Counted from the first letter of the stretch, positions 1-10,400 are shown. The stretch: 64,000 bases of DNA from Orientia tsutsugamushi (GCF_900327275.1 NZ_LS398548.1:1426001-1490000), one strand, 5' to 3'. A program made the numbers and translations. The notes: generated by a model from the sequence alone, not told the origin.

Positions 1-76
1 ATAACAGTAAAAAAGGTTAACTTAATGATTTTCATATTTAATATCCAACTCTAGGAATATATACAAAAGAATATCT

Positions 77-1015
77 ATGTATACAGTATTTGTTTTTCCT
101 GGTCAAGGAGTACAATTTGTTGGTATGGGAAAAGATTTATATGATAATTTTCCTGTAGCTAGAGATGTTTTTCATGAGGTAAACGATATTATTGCAGAAA
201 AATTAACAGATATTATATTTAATGGGCCTATCAGTACTCTAACATTAACTAAGAATGCTCAACTAGCAATTATGGCAGTTTCAATGGCAATAATTAGAGT
301 ATTAGAGCAACAAGCTACTATGGAATGTTATCACATGGCAGATTATGTAGCTGGACATTCTTTGGGTGAATACAGCGCACTGTGTGTAGCTGGTGCTTTA
401 TCATTAGATGAAGTTACGAAGATACTCAAGGTTAGAGCTGATGCTATGCATGCTGTAGCATCTAGATGTGATGGTAGTATGGCAGCTTGTCTTGGTGTTA
501 CCATGAAAGAATTAAATCCAATTCTTGACTATTGTTCCACTATAGGAGTCTGCGAAATTGCTAATGACAATATATTGGGACAAATAGTTATTAGTGGTCA
601 TACTACTGCAATTAACTTAGCAATGAATATGTTGCATGCTCAAGGCAAGAAAGCTATCAAATTAAACGTAAGTGGTCCTTTTCACTGTTCACTAATGGCA
701 GAGGCTACAAGCATATTTAGGCAAGCTATTGATAAAGTAAATATTAAACCTACCAAAATGATTATTGTTGCTAATTACAGCGCTAATATTGTTACTACGC
801 CTATTGATATTAAAAATTGCCTAATAAGACAGATTGAAGGGAAAGTAAGGTGGAGGGAAACTTTAGATTTACTACAACAAAAAAATGTTAGTAAACTAGT
901 TGAAATAGGTCCTGGCAAAGTTTTAATTAATCTAGCCAAAAAAGGACAATATACTTTTAAATGTAGTAGCATCAATTCAATATTTGAAATTGATGCTTTC
1001 TTAAATAATATATAA
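77..1015 (+). CDS. fabD: Malonyl-CoA:ACP transacylase
   Basis: Transfers malonyl groups from CoA to acyl carrier protein in the cytoplasm, supplying the extender unit for type II fatty acid synthesis. The 312-residue protein has the normal family length. The N-terminal FPGQG motif (residues 7-11), the nucleophile elbow GHSLGE with Ser95, Arg120 and the SGPFHCSLM segment with catalytic His203 are all visible. It starts at ATG 77 behind a weak purine-rich stretch. No fab neighbours are present, so it stands alone here. The stop codon lies inside the terminal inverted repeat of a MITE that begins at the gene's 3' end. Identification is firm. Confidence 0.96.
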   Translation: MYTVFVFPGQGVQFVGMGKDLYDNFPVARDVFHEVNDIIAEKLTDIIFNGPISTLTLTKNAQLAIMAVSMAIIRVLEQQATMECYHMADYVAGHSLGEYSALCVAGALSLDEVTKILKVRADAMHAVASRCDGSMAACLGVTMKELNPILDYCSTIGVCEIANDNILGQIVISGHTTAINLAMNMLHAQGKKAIKLNVSGPFHCSLMAEATSIFRQAIDKVNIKPTKMIIVANYSANIVTTPIDIKNCLIRQIEGKVRWRETLDLLQQKNVSKLVEIGPGKVLINLAKKGQYTFKCSSINSIFEIDAFLNNI

Positions 1016-1388
1016 CGCCAGTTTAGGATAAGAAAAAGCAGGGAAAGCATAATGTAAAAGGTCTACGAGAGATAATGCACAATTAAATTATGCGATATAT
1101 TTAAATATAATTTCAATTAATAACAGTTTATTTATTGCTTATATTTCTACAAGTATTAGTTCATAATACTATACTTAATAACCTGAACATTGACCATTGT
1201 AATACTTGTATATATATCTCTTTCTAACTGTTTCTTATTCTAAATTTGCATTTGCAAACATGCGAGCAATAAATGGCTATTAATTAAAACTATATTTAAT
1301 ATATCACATAATTATAATTGCACATTATCTTTTGTATACCTTTTGTATTATGCCTTCCCTGCTTTCTCTTATCCTAAACTGGCGTTAT
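1012..1388. mobile_element. MITE-like element with ~67-bp terminal inverted repeats
   Basis: The sequence from 1012 to about 1078 reappears as its reverse complement at about 1322-1388, with only a few mismatches. The outer end reads ACGCCAGTTTAGGATAAG. About 240 bp of A+T-rich DNA without a gene separates the arms. TA dinucleotides flank both ends. The same end sequence recurs at 15594-15645 and at 61612-61676, where it lies just upstream of an IS982-type transposase relic. I infer a non-autonomous derivative of that element. The left end supplies the last bases of fabD. Confidence 0.8.
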
Positions 1389-1836
1389 TATATACTTATA
1401 GCTGGTGAACTATTAGTGCTAGCCACTGCTTTTCAGTTTTTCTTAAAGCTTTTCCATCAGCATTTGTTCACCATCTCCACTATTCTGAAAGAAAATTCAT
1501 GACAAAATAATAAAAGATTGTTGCATTATCATTACTATCATTAAATATCAGATATAACAGTGAACGCAGAGCATATTTAGCTTAACAAAAGCAGTTTTTT
1601 TGGGGAAATATAGTAGGAAAAACTTTTTTAAAAATTCTTATATATGAAGGGCTTATGGTAGCCTGCTTTAATTTTTTATAGTATATTAGGTCTTTCATTT
1701 CCAGCTCTGTTCTTTTCTTTCAACAGCTAGCTCACTTACACTTAGTATCGCACTCAGAAAAGTTTCCGAATTACGTTGACAATCAAAATGAGTTATACTA
1801 ATTTTTGTATTAAATTTAATGATTTTATAATACTCA
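1389..1836. other. Intergenic region upstream of pheS
   Basis: About 450 bp without a convincing gene. A TTGACA hexamer at 1776 and a TATACT at 1794 are only 12 bp apart, and a TATAAT at 1826 is too close to the start codon to serve a normal promoter, so I assign none. The pheST promoter probably lies somewhere here. Confidence 0.4.
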
Positions 1837-2871
1837 ATGCTTAATCAAATTTTAGCTAAATTTAAAGAAGAAATTAGCAACATTAATGAAAAGAAGGCAT
1901 TAAATGATCTTAAATTATCATATTTAGGAAAATCAGGCATTATTACATTACAATTTAAAAAGATAGTAGAACTGAATGTTGAAAACAGAAAGGAGTATAG
2001 TAGTAGAGTCAATTTAGTTAAAACTGAGATTGAAACATTAATTGCTGCTAAGCTAGCTAAAATTCAAAAGCAAGAAATGGTGACATTGCTTGATAGTGAG
2101 AAAGTTGATGTAACTTTGCCATCAAGAAAAAAATTTTATGGTAGTATTCATCCAATTTCTCAGGTTACTGAAGAACTATTAAGTATATTTTCTATGTTTA
2201 ATCTTACAGCTGTCGAAGGCCCAAATATAGAAAATGATTGGTATAATTTCAGCGCATTAAATATTGGTAGTAACCATGCAGCAAGACAGATGCATGATAC
2301 CTTTTATTTAAATAACAGTGATACTAGCTTATTAAGGACTCACACTTCTACTATTCAAATACGAGCTATGGAACAGCAAAAACCTCCAATCTATCTTGTT
2401 GCTCCAGGGCGTGTTTATCGTTCAGATTTTGACTCAACTCATACACCAATGTTTCATCAAATAGAGGGGTTAATAGTAGATAAAAATATTCATATGGGAC
2501 ATTTAAAACATATAATTATTAATTTCATAAAAATGTTTTTTGAGCGACAAGATATTGAAATAATGTTTAGACCAAGCTTTTTCCCATTTACTGAACCTTC
2601 AGCTGAGGTAGATATTAAATGCTGGATCAACAATAAATGGTTGGAAGTATTAGGATGTGGTATAGTACATCCTAATGTTTTACGTAATGTTAATATTGAT
2701 CCAGACGAATATCAAGGATTAGCTTTTGGATTAGGAGTTGAACGATTAGCAATGTTAAAATACGGTATTACTGACTTAAGAAAATTCTTTGAAAATGATC
2801 AGAGGTGGTTACAGCATTATAGCTTTTCAGCATTTAATATACCTACAATATTACATGGTCTAAGCAAATGA
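1837..2871 (+). CDS. pheS: Phenylalanyl-tRNA synthetase alpha subunit
   Basis: Catalytic subunit of the (alpha-beta)2 enzyme that charges tRNA-Phe. The 344 residues begin with the usual coiled-coil N-terminal arm (about 1-85), followed by the class II catalytic core. Visible are the HPISQ segment near residue 105, motif 2 GRVYRSD (191-197) with HQIEGL (207-212), FTEPSAEVD (251-259) and motif 3 GLGVERLAMLKYGI (298-311). The stop overlaps the pheT start by four bases (ATGA), indicating translational coupling of the two subunits. Length and motifs are canonical. Confidence 0.97.
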   Translation: MLNQILAKFKEEISNINEKKALNDLKLSYLGKSGIITLQFKKIVELNVENRKEYSSRVNLVKTEIETLIAAKLAKIQKQEMVTLLDSEKVDVTLPSRKKFYGSIHPISQVTEELLSIFSMFNLTAVEGPNIENDWYNFSALNIGSNHAARQMHDTFYLNNSDTSLLRTHTSTIQIRAMEQQKPPIYLVAPGRVYRSDFDSTHTPMFHQIEGLIVDKNIHMGHLKHIIINFIKMFFERQDIEIMFRPSFFPFTEPSAEVDIKCWINNKWLEVLGCGIVHPNVLRNVNIDPDEYQGLAFGLGVERLAMLKYGITDLRKFFENDQRWLQHYSFSAFNIPTILHGLSK

Positions 2872-5306
2872 AGTTCACACTAAAATGGTTAAAACAGTTT
2901 TTAGTTACTGATGCAAACTTAATCGATATTACTCAAGCATTAACAGATCTTGGTCTAGAAGTTGAATCAATAATAGATCGTTCTGTTGAATTAAAAGATT
3001 TTATTATAGCTGAGATTATAGATATCAAGCCTCATCCTAACGCACAAAAGTTGCAAATTTGCAAAGTTAATTCTGGAACAGAAATATTACAAATTGTCTG
3101 TGGAGCATCAAATGTAAGAGTAGGCCTTAAGGTAGTTCTTGCTGTACCTGGTACTAAAATTCCTAATGGTAATTTTGTAATCAAAGCAACTAGCATTAGG
3201 GGGATTACAAGCGATGGAATGTTATGTTCAGAAGAAGAATTACTACTGAATAGTAATAATAATAATGGTATAATGGAATTACCACCTACTGCAACTGTAG
3301 GAGATTCATTTACAGCAGCTTTTGGATATGATGATCCAGTTATTCAAATTAATGTTACACCAAATCGCGGAGATTGTTTAGGAATTTATGGCATTGCTAG
3401 AGAACTTCATGCTAAAGGATTAGGTAAGCTACAATTAGTAGATGATAATTTTAAAACCTATACTAACGGACATTTTAAAAGCAATATAAAATTGAAGATA
3501 TCTGCTAAGGATGCTTGCTCATTATTTATTACTACTGAAATTCAAGATATTAATAATGCTTGTAGTACTCCATCTTGGTTGCAACATTTTTTACGTAATG
3601 TTGGTCTTAAATCAATTTCTCCTGTCGTAGATATTACTAATTATATTTGTTATAGTTTTGGTTACCCAATACATGCTTATGCTAAAGATAAGTTGTCAAA
3701 CAATGAAATTGAAGTTAGAAAAGCTTATGCAAATGAAAGCATAATAGCGTTAAATCATCAAAGTTATAAATTAGATACTGCAGATTTAGTTGTAAGTTGC
3801 GGTAATAATGTTATTGCATTAGCTGGTATTATAGGAACATTAGATAGTGAATGTAAGTCTGAAACTAAGAATATAATCTTAGAAACTGGGTACTTTTTTG
3901 CAGATAGTATTATGACTACTGGTAGAAAATTGAATATTGAAAGCGATGCACGTTACCGCTTTGAAAGACAAGTTGATTATAATATGGCCAGTAAGGTTCA
4001 TGCTATTGCCTTAAACTTAATTACTTCAATCTGCGGAGGCAAGATTTCAGAAACTGTCGTATATGATGATGCTACAACAACACCAGCTAAAACCTTAGAG
4101 TTTCCAATTAATGAATTTGAAAAGAAAACTGGAATTAGATTAACAAAGTCAACGATAATAAATATTTTAGGTAATTTGGGATTCACTATTTCCAACATCG
4201 CTGATGATACTTCTGGTATTTTGAAACTTGAAATACCATCATGGCGTTCTGATATTGCAATTAAAGAAGATATAGTAGAAGAATTATTAAGAGTATATGG
4301 CTATAAATTTCTGCCTGAGGTACCAATTAAGAGTAATAACCAATCATTTACAGCATTACCTAGTAAGCAACAAAACATTTTAACAATCAAAAGAGTTGCT
4401 GCTGCATGTGGATATAATGAAGTGATCACTTGGTCATTTATGAATAGCAAAATAGTTAAATATTTTAGTACTTATAATGAGGAATTAAAAATTTTAAATC
4501 CTATAAGTCAAGAGCTTGATTATATGAGGCCTACAATTATTCCTAATTTACTTGAAGCAATAGCAAAAAATCAAGCAAGGTCACTTAAAAATCAAGCTTT
4601 TTTTGAAATTGGGCCAGTTTTTTCTAAAACAGAGACATGCAATGAACAATGCATGCTTGCTGCTGTAAAATGTGGTAATAAGGAATTAATGCATCCACAT
4701 AGCTCAATATCACAGTGGGATATTTTTGATATAAAAGCTGATTTAGAGGTTATACTACTTGAGTTAGGAATCAATATTGAAAATTGTAAAATTATTGGTA
4801 CTCCTGCCCAGGAATATTACCATCCTGGTAGATTTGGTAGCATTATGCTAGGTAAAACTTGTATTGGATGTTTTGGTGAAATTCATCCTGAAATTTTATC
4901 TCAAGTTAATTTTTGTGGAATTAATATTACAAATAGAGTTATTGCATTCGAGCTAAATATTGATTCGTTACCAATAAAAAAAGCTCAATATGGTCATAAG
5001 AAACCAATTATAATATCTAATTATCAACATATTGAACGAGATTTTGCATTTGTAATGGACCAATGTATACCAGCATCAGAAATAGTAGCATCTATTAAGG
5101 AGATTGACAAACATTTAATTAAAACAGTTGAAGTATTTGATGTATATACCGGAGATAAAATAGATAATGATAAAAAATCTTTAGCTCTTAGAGTGATAAT
5201 GCAATCTAATGATCAAACCTTAACTGAACTAATAATAAAAGAAATTAGCAGCAATATAATATCAAAGATAGAAAAGAAATTTAATGCAGTCTTAAGAGAT
5301 CATTAG
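2868..5306 (+). CDS. pheT: Phenylalanyl-tRNA synthetase beta subunit
   Basis: Non-catalytic partner of PheS that binds tRNA and carries the editing module. At 812 residues it is full length. The EMAP/OB-fold tRNA-binding domain is near residues 38-150 (HPNAQKLQICKV, then VCGASNVR and a GMLCSEEEL segment). It is followed by the B3/B4 editing region, the B5 domain and a catalytic-core-like half. The C-terminal anticodon-binding FDX-ACB domain (from about 715) has HIERDFAFVMD. It is translated from the ATGA overlap with pheS. A hairpin lies downstream, before the convergent tsf gene. Confidence 0.96.
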   Translation: MKFTLKWLKQFLVTDANLIDITQALTDLGLEVESIIDRSVELKDFIIAEIIDIKPHPNAQKLQICKVNSGTEILQIVCGASNVRVGLKVVLAVPGTKIPNGNFVIKATSIRGITSDGMLCSEEELLLNSNNNNGIMELPPTATVGDSFTAAFGYDDPVIQINVTPNRGDCLGIYGIARELHAKGLGKLQLVDDNFKTYTNGHFKSNIKLKISAKDACSLFITTEIQDINNACSTPSWLQHFLRNVGLKSISPVVDITNYICYSFGYPIHAYAKDKLSNNEIEVRKAYANESIIALNHQSYKLDTADLVVSCGNNVIALAGIIGTLDSECKSETKNIILETGYFFADSIMTTGRKLNIESDARYRFERQVDYNMASKVHAIALNLITSICGGKISETVVYDDATTTPAKTLEFPINEFEKKTGIRLTKSTIINILGNLGFTISNIADDTSGILKLEIPSWRSDIAIKEDIVEELLRVYGYKFLPEVPIKSNNQSFTALPSKQQNILTIKRVAAACGYNEVITWSFMNSKIVKYFSTYNEELKILNPISQELDYMRPTIIPNLLEAIAKNQARSLKNQAFFEIGPVFSKTETCNEQCMLAAVKCGNKELMHPHSSISQWDIFDIKADLEVILLELGINIENCKIIGTPAQEYYHPGRFGSIMLGKTCIGCFGEIHPEILSQVNFCGINITNRVIAFELNIDSLPIKKAQYGHKKPIIISNYQHIERDFAFVMDQCIPASEIVASIKEIDKHLIKTVEVFDVYTGDKIDNDKKSLALRVIMQSNDQTLTELIIKEISSNIISKIEKKFNAVLRDH

Positions 5307-5358
5307 CTATTAAAATCGTATTCTCTACTATTTAACGTAATAAGCTTTAACTCTTGCA

Positions 5359-5387
5359 AGGACTAAGAAATTTTATTTCTTAGTCCT
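5359..5387. terminator. Stem-loop between convergent pheT and tsf
   Basis: AGGACTAAGAAA and TTTCTTAGTCCT form a perfect 12-bp stem with a five-base loop. The hairpin lies 52 bp after the pheT stop and directly after the tsf stop, between convergent genes, so it may terminate both. Only short A/T runs follow the stem on either side. Confidence 0.65.
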
Positions 5388-5391
5388 ATTA

Positions 5392-6321
5392 TTATTCAAC
5401 TACTTCTCCAGCTTTTAAGCAAGAAAATCCAGTAATCTTAATTTCACTGCCAAGTTCTTTAGCTGCATTACTCAATACTTCAGAAATTTTTGTTTTACCA
5501 TCAATAACAAAAGCTTGCTCTAGCAACACAGTTTCTTCTAGAAACTTACTTACTCGCCCCTCAATCATTTTTTCAATTACTTTCTCTGGTTTGCCAGTAG
5601 CACGAGCTTGAGCAGTAAAAATTTCCTTTTCTTGCATAATTACACTTTCTGGCACCTCATTTGAACTTAAAAACCTAGGATTAGTAGCAGCAATATGCAT
5701 TGCTATATTTTTTCCTAGTTTTGCCAGCTTGTCTGATTCAACATTACCTTCTAAAGCTACTAATACAGCAATCTGGCCTAAATTTGGAGCTACGCTATTA
5801 TGTATGTATGATGCTATAATACCATTGCCAACTAGCTTAACTTGTCTAATTCTGCTTACTTGTATATTTTCGCCTATAACAGCAATATCTTGGCTTATTT
5901 GAGATTCAAGAGTTTCGCCTGATGATAATTTAGCATTTTTTAAGTCTGTTAAATTATCATGAACTAAAGCTAGTTGAACAGCTTCAGTAGCTAATTTTTG
6001 CAATCTTTCATTTCGGGCAACAAAATCTGTTTCAAACTTAATTTCTATAATTGCACCTTTGTTGTTATCTACAGCTAATGCTACTATTCCTTCGTCAGCT
6101 TTACGTTGTAACTTTGAAGACATTTGAGCTAAGTTGGTCTTACGTAAAACCTTAATAGCTTCTTCAATATCACCTTTAGCCTCCTGCAATGCTTGCTTAC
6201 AGCTAGTCATGGCAGCGCCAGTAGCATCACGTAACTTCTTAACTAGGCTAATACTTATAACTACATCTTCGGATTTAGAGCCATTAGTTTTAGTATTAAC
6301 CACTAATTCTTTTTCTTTCAT
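5392..6321 (-). CDS. tsf: Elongation factor Ts
   Basis: Guanine-nucleotide exchange factor that recycles EF-Tu during translation. The 309-residue protein has the N-terminal UBA-like region (SLVKKLRDATGAAMTSCK, residues 25-42) and the conserved TDFVARN segment at 98-104, which contacts EF-Tu. A Lys/Ser-rich extension of about 20 residues precedes the usual start. The only ATG available overlaps the rpsB stop (ATGA), so I keep that start. It forms the conserved rpsB-tsf operon with the upstream gene. Confidence 0.95.
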   Translation of the reverse strand: MKEKELVVNTKTNGSKSEDVVISISLVKKLRDATGAAMTSCKQALQEAKGDIEEAIKVLRKTNLAQMSSKLQRKADEGIVALAVDNNKGAIIEIKFETDFVARNERLQKLATEAVQLALVHDNLTDLKNAKLSSGETLESQISQDIAVIGENIQVSRIRQVKLVGNGIIASYIHNSVAPNLGQIAVLVALEGNVESDKLAKLGKNIAMHIAATNPRFLSSNEVPESVIMQEKEIFTAQARATGKPEKVIEKMIEGRVSKFLEETVLLEQAFVIDGKTKISEVLSNAAKELGSEIKITGFSCLKAGEVVE

Positions 6322-7193
6322 AAATCTTTATTATCTTTTTCTAATTTATTTTGATCTTGTCCAACATTTATTTTTGTTAGCTTTTTACTAGGTTTCATTT
6401 TAGTAATTTTTTTAGCAGCTTTAAGCCTTTCGCTAGGACTGTCATCATTAATTGCACCTAAATCAACTCCAGAAGCAGCAAGCATATGTTCAATAGCAAG
6501 AAGCACAGCATCAGAAAATATTTTACAGTATAAGCGTATAGACCTAATAGCATCATCATTACCAGGAATTGGATAATCAACTAGATCTGGATCAGAATTA
6601 GTATCTACTATTGCAATAATTGGTATTTTTTCTCTTCGAGCTTCTTTAACAGCTATATGATCTTTATTAATATCCATTACTATTAACAATGTAGGCTTTC
6701 CTCCCATATTTCTAATACCACCAAACGAGCGCTGCAAATTATCTCGCATACGCTGCATGGATAATATCTCTCTTTTAGTATAGCCAGCTATCTTTTCTGG
6801 ATCTGCTAATTTTTTTTCTAATTGATCAAGTTTATTTATTGCTTTTGATACTGTTACCCAATTAGTCAGCATTCCTCCTAACCATCTATGAGTAACATAA
6901 TATTGACCACAATTTTCAGCATATTGAGCTACAATATCACGATGTCTCCTAGTATCAACAAACAATATTCTGCCATTTTTTTCTTTAATTTCTTTATAAA
7001 TGACCTTACTAACAACATCAATCTGTGAAGCTGTATAATCCAGATTAATAATATGAACATCATCTCTTTTACCATAAATATAAGGGGCCATTTTAGGATT
7101 CCAGCGTGAAGCCTTATGTCCATAATGGATTCCAGCATCTAGTAGTTCACTTATTGTTACAGAAGATATGGTAGATATGTTATTATTTGACAT
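6318..7193 (-). CDS. rpsB: 30S ribosomal protein S2
   Basis: Small-subunit ribosomal protein S2. The signature YGHKASRWNPKMAPYIYGKR follows the N-terminal TISELLDAG segment. RWLGGMLTN and the later DPDLVDYPIPGNDDA segment are also clear. The 291 residues exceed the ~240 typical of the family because of a Lys-rich C-terminal tail (from about residue 250), as in other alphaproteobacteria. The gene heads the rpsB-tsf pair and shares four bases with tsf. Confidence 0.96.
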   Translation of the reverse strand: MSNNNISTISSVTISELLDAGIHYGHKASRWNPKMAPYIYGKRDDVHIINLDYTASQIDVVSKVIYKEIKEKNGRILFVDTRRHRDIVAQYAENCGQYYVTHRWLGGMLTNWVTVSKAINKLDQLEKKLADPEKIAGYTKREILSMQRMRDNLQRSFGGIRNMGGKPTLLIVMDINKDHIAVKEARREKIPIIAIVDTNSDPDLVDYPIPGNDDAIRSIRLYCKIFSDAVLLAIEHMLAASGVDLGAINDDSPSERLKAAKKITKMKPSKKLTKINVGQDQNKLEKDNKDL

Positions 7194-7520
7194 GTTTTTT
7201 TTCCATAATTTTGTTAGTTATACCTCCACAATGCTTGAAAAACACTATTTATTTAGCGACTAACTATATAAGCAATGTGTGCGAATTTACATTTAGTAGT
7301 TCAAAAGTAATACTATTAACAAAAAAATACAGCAACTTTGTCTGTTTAATTTTGTTAACTTAATTACAATTAAAACTAGACGTTATAAAAATATTTGCTA
7401 GTAATATTTTATTAGATAGATCAGTTATTTATTATAACTACTATACATAATTATTGTATTTTAATTTTTTTAGCAATGAATTTTTTTTGTTATTAATTAA
7501 AATTTTTGATTTAAAGCTAT
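7194..7520. other. A+T-rich spacer upstream of rpsB
   Basis: About 330 bp between the mipZ stop and the rpsB start, both on the minus strand. It must hold the rpsB-tsf promoter, but I cannot single out a convincing -35/-10 pair. No gene, repeat or structured RNA is apparent. Confidence 0.4.
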
Positions 7521-8372
7521 TTATACAGCTGCTGCTTTATTTTTAGTTGCATCAATAATTTTATCAATATTAATGCAGTTAAGAAAATCTCGTAATTCCT
7601 GCCTAGCAGCTACGTGAGCAATATTCAAACTTCTACTTAATTTAACCTGAGTCAAATCAAGTAAAGTTAAGCCATCCAAAAATAACTCTTTAAATATTAC
7701 TCTTTCACTAAAACCAGAAACATTTTTAAAGCAAATACGTTTAGCTAATTGTTCTAAAACGTAATTTATATTTCTCTTATTAATAGCATCTAAATTACTT
7801 AATCTATTTCTTAGCACTACCCATTCAATTGATATGCCACAACGTTGAGTTTTGCGCATTTTTTGCTCCCAAACCATCTGACTATAAATAGATGGAGTAA
7901 TAACTTTGAAACTTTTAGCATCAATTTTAGCTAATACATCAATATCCAAAAAACTATCATTCACAGGAGTAATGATAGTATCTGCATATGAATGAGCTAA
8001 ACATGAAATAGTAGAATAGCTGCCTGGTGTATCAATAACTATAACATCAGATTTTTTTTTCAATTCATTAAGTATATTTTCAAACTGCTGGCATTCATCA
8101 TTCTCAAATTTATTATCACCTCTAGTTACTAAAAAATGCAATGGAACAGAAACTTTGCTATTTGCATGCTTATCATTATAAGCATTACGATTTTGTATAT
8201 AAGTAGTAAGTGAATGCTGACGTGAATCAGTATCAATACTTCCAACTTTTAGGTTATTGTCAAGCAAAGCAGCAATTAAGTGCATAGCAACAGTAGTCTT
8301 ACCTGCACCACCTTTTTCATTTCCTATAACAAAAATGTAAGGTAATGTGATTTCTTTATTTGATGCATTCAT
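7521..8372 (-). CDS. mipZ: MipZ-type ParA/MinD-family ATPase
   Basis: P-loop ATPase of the alphaproteobacterial MipZ group. In Caulobacter, MipZ positions the division plane by inhibiting FtsZ near the poles. The deviant Walker A NEKGGAGKTT (residues 18-27), the Walker A'-like GSIDTDSRQ (44-52) and the Walker B VIVIDTPG (about 111-118) are intact. The RQHSLTTYIQNR segment resembles the MipZ signature more than Soj/ParA. No parB partner is adjacent. It overlaps pepA by 17 bp, so the two are probably cotranscribed. Another ParA-like role is possible, but MipZ fits best. Confidence 0.85.
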   Translation of the reverse strand: MNASNKEITLPYIFVIGNEKGGAGKTTVAMHLIAALLDNNLKVGSIDTDSRQHSLTTYIQNRNAYNDKHANSKVSVPLHFLVTRGDNKFENDECQQFENILNELKKKSDVIVIDTPGSYSTISCLAHSYADTIITPVNDSFLDIDVLAKIDAKSFKVITPSIYSQMVWEQKMRKTQRCGISIEWVVLRNRLSNLDAINKRNINYVLEQLAKRICFKNVSGFSERVIFKELFLDGLTLLDLTQVKLSRSLNIAHVAARQELRDFLNCINIDKIIDATKNKAAAV

Positions 8373-10008
8373 AATTATCTTCTACAAACTTGTTAATTAA
8401 TCTAACTCCAAATCCTACTGCTCCTGCAGGACAAATATTGCCTCCTTTTTTGTTCCAAGCAACAGAAGCTATATCTAAATGAGCCCATGGAATAGGAGCT
8501 TTGTTACTATCATGATTCTGCTTAAATTGAATAAATTTTTGTAAAAAACTAGCGGCGGTACAGCTACCAGCAGCACCACGAACATTACCAATATTTGCTA
8601 TATCAGCAATATTAGATTTAAGCATGTCATCATAATCTTTATGTAATGGCATACGCCACAAATTTTCATTAACCTTTTCGCCTGATATGATTAATTTCTG
8701 AGCTAATTCATTATTATTAGAAAAACATCCAGCATAACTATAACCAAGTGCTATAGTTATTGCTCCAGTTAAAGTTGCTAAATCTATAATAGACTCAGGC
8801 TTAAATACTTCTTGAACATACCATAATGCATCAGCAAGTATTAACCGTCCTTCTGCGTCAGTATTAAGTACTTCTACTGTTTGACCTGACATTGTTGTTA
8901 CAACATCACTAGGTCTTTGAGCGTTACTACCTGGCATATTTTCAACTAAAGCCACTACTCCAACTACATTTACTTTTGCCTTTCTACGCCCTAAAGCTTT
9001 TATAGCTCCAACTACTGCTGCTGATCCAGCCATATCATATTTCATATCTTCCATGCCAGCAGATGGTTTCAAACTAATTCCTCCAGTATCAAAAGTTACT
9101 CCTTTCCCTACTAAAGCTAACGGTGCTTGATCTTTATCAACTGCTCCTAGATAAGATATTGATACTAATTTTGATTCTTTTTGGGATCCTTGTCCAACTC
9201 CAAGTAATGCTCCCATATTTAAATCACACATCTCTTGTGCACCTAAAATCTTTACATTTACTTCAACTCCAAACTCATTTTTTAATATCTTAAATTCTTC
9301 TTCGATCTTTTGAGCGTAAGTAGCAGGATATAATTTATTTGGAGGCTCTGAAATTAGATTTCTTGCTAACACAACCCCTTCATTAATTGGTTGTAGAATA
9401 TTGTTAAAATAAGCTTTAGCCTGCTCAATATCGTTAGCATCTTTTAAGCTGATAAATAAATGCATTTCGCTAGTTTCTTGCAACTTATTATCATTATTAT
9501 TAACATTCTTTTTAGTAAAATACTTTTTAAATTTATAAGATGCTAATTCAGCTCCTGACGCAATCAATGATGCAATTTTAAATCTGTCGTAATTACTAAT
9601 ATCATAATCCACCAAAATTATTACATCCATTATTGCATTTGCAGCAATCGATTTTTGTATAATCCCTCCTAGTTCCTGAATTTGAAACTCCTTCAGTTGA
9701 TTACTTTGACCAATGCCTAACAAAATTATATTTTTAATCTCTTCACCGTTAGCAATAGTTAAAAATCTAATTTCACCAAACTTTCCACTAAAGACTTGAT
9801 TATTCTTCGTATTTTGTTGCAAAAATTTTGATATAATTCCACCACATTGCTGATCAAGCTGTAACATGCTATCTGTTAACACTAAATTTGAGCCAATCAA
9901 TAAACATATAGACTGACTATTGGATATAGCTGTAACATCTGTTTTATTTATTCCTTCTAAGCAATTAAAAAAATTTTGACTATCAGTTTGTATAAATTTT
10001 ATAATCAT
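8356..10008 (-). CDS. pepA: Cytosol (leucyl) aminopeptidase, M17 family
   Basis: Zinc/manganese exopeptidase that releases N-terminal residues from peptides in the cytoplasm. At 550 residues it is slightly longer than typical (~500). The C-terminal catalytic domain carries GKGVTFDTGGISLKP with metal and catalytic residues, MKYDMAGSAAV, and the signature NTDAEGRLILADAL. The N-terminal domain (about 1-190) is less conserved, as usual. It lies directly upstream of mipZ with a 17-bp overlap. Confidence 0.95.
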   Translation of the reverse strand: MIIKFIQTDSQNFFNCLEGINKTDVTAISNSQSICLLIGSNLVLTDSMLQLDQQCGGIISKFLQQNTKNNQVFSGKFGEIRFLTIANGEEIKNIILLGIGQSNQLKEFQIQELGGIIQKSIAANAIMDVIILVDYDISNYDRFKIASLIASGAELASYKFKKYFTKKNVNNNDNKLQETSEMHLFISLKDANDIEQAKAYFNNILQPINEGVVLARNLISEPPNKLYPATYAQKIEEEFKILKNEFGVEVNVKILGAQEMCDLNMGALLGVGQGSQKESKLVSISYLGAVDKDQAPLALVGKGVTFDTGGISLKPSAGMEDMKYDMAGSAAVVGAIKALGRRKAKVNVVGVVALVENMPGSNAQRPSDVVTTMSGQTVEVLNTDAEGRLILADALWYVQEVFKPESIIDLATLTGAITIALGYSYAGCFSNNNELAQKLIISGEKVNENLWRMPLHKDYDDMLKSNIADIANIGNVRGAAGSCTAASFLQKFIQFKQNHDSNKAPIPWAHLDIASVAWNKKGGNICPAGAVGFGVRLINKFVEDNYECIK

Positions 10009-10149
10009 TTTGACTCACTAAATTTAGAATAATAACTTATTATTCTTTGATATTAAAGTTTATGGTACAGATTTGCAAGTCTCGCCATTATTACTAAAAC
10101 AATAAAATTCATAATCATACGAATTATGTGATTAATAACTCAAACTAGA

Positions 10150-10400
10150 TGTATAGCTTAATTAGGAAAAGAAGTTACAGATTGTAAAGTAAAAGAGACA
10201 TGATCAAAAAAACGTTGCATTAAGTGAACTACTTATACGTATTTCATTTTTTACTTTAAACCAGTAATACTGAATTAGATGTAAATCTGGAGAATAAGTT
10301 GGTAGATATAACAAATTACAACCTACAGGTTCTATATTAAAAACTTAACCATAACTGTTTTATGAAAACTTATATTATCTAATATTACTTATCTACGTGT
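10150..10400 (-). pseudogene. IS630-type transposase remnant (3' part)
   Basis: Read on the minus strand with frameshifts, this stretch gives DNISFHKTVMVK and then YLPTYSPDLHLIQYYWFKVK. The latter is the diagnostic C-terminal segment of IS630/Tc1-like DDE transposases (consensus YLPPYSPDLNPIE). Stops and shifts make it non-functional. A short TIR-like end is near 10150. Confidence 0.6.

Noticed and set aside
1776-1831. TTGACA with TATACT as a pheS promoter
   Set aside because: The spacing is only 12 bp, and the alternative TATAAT is too close to the start codon.
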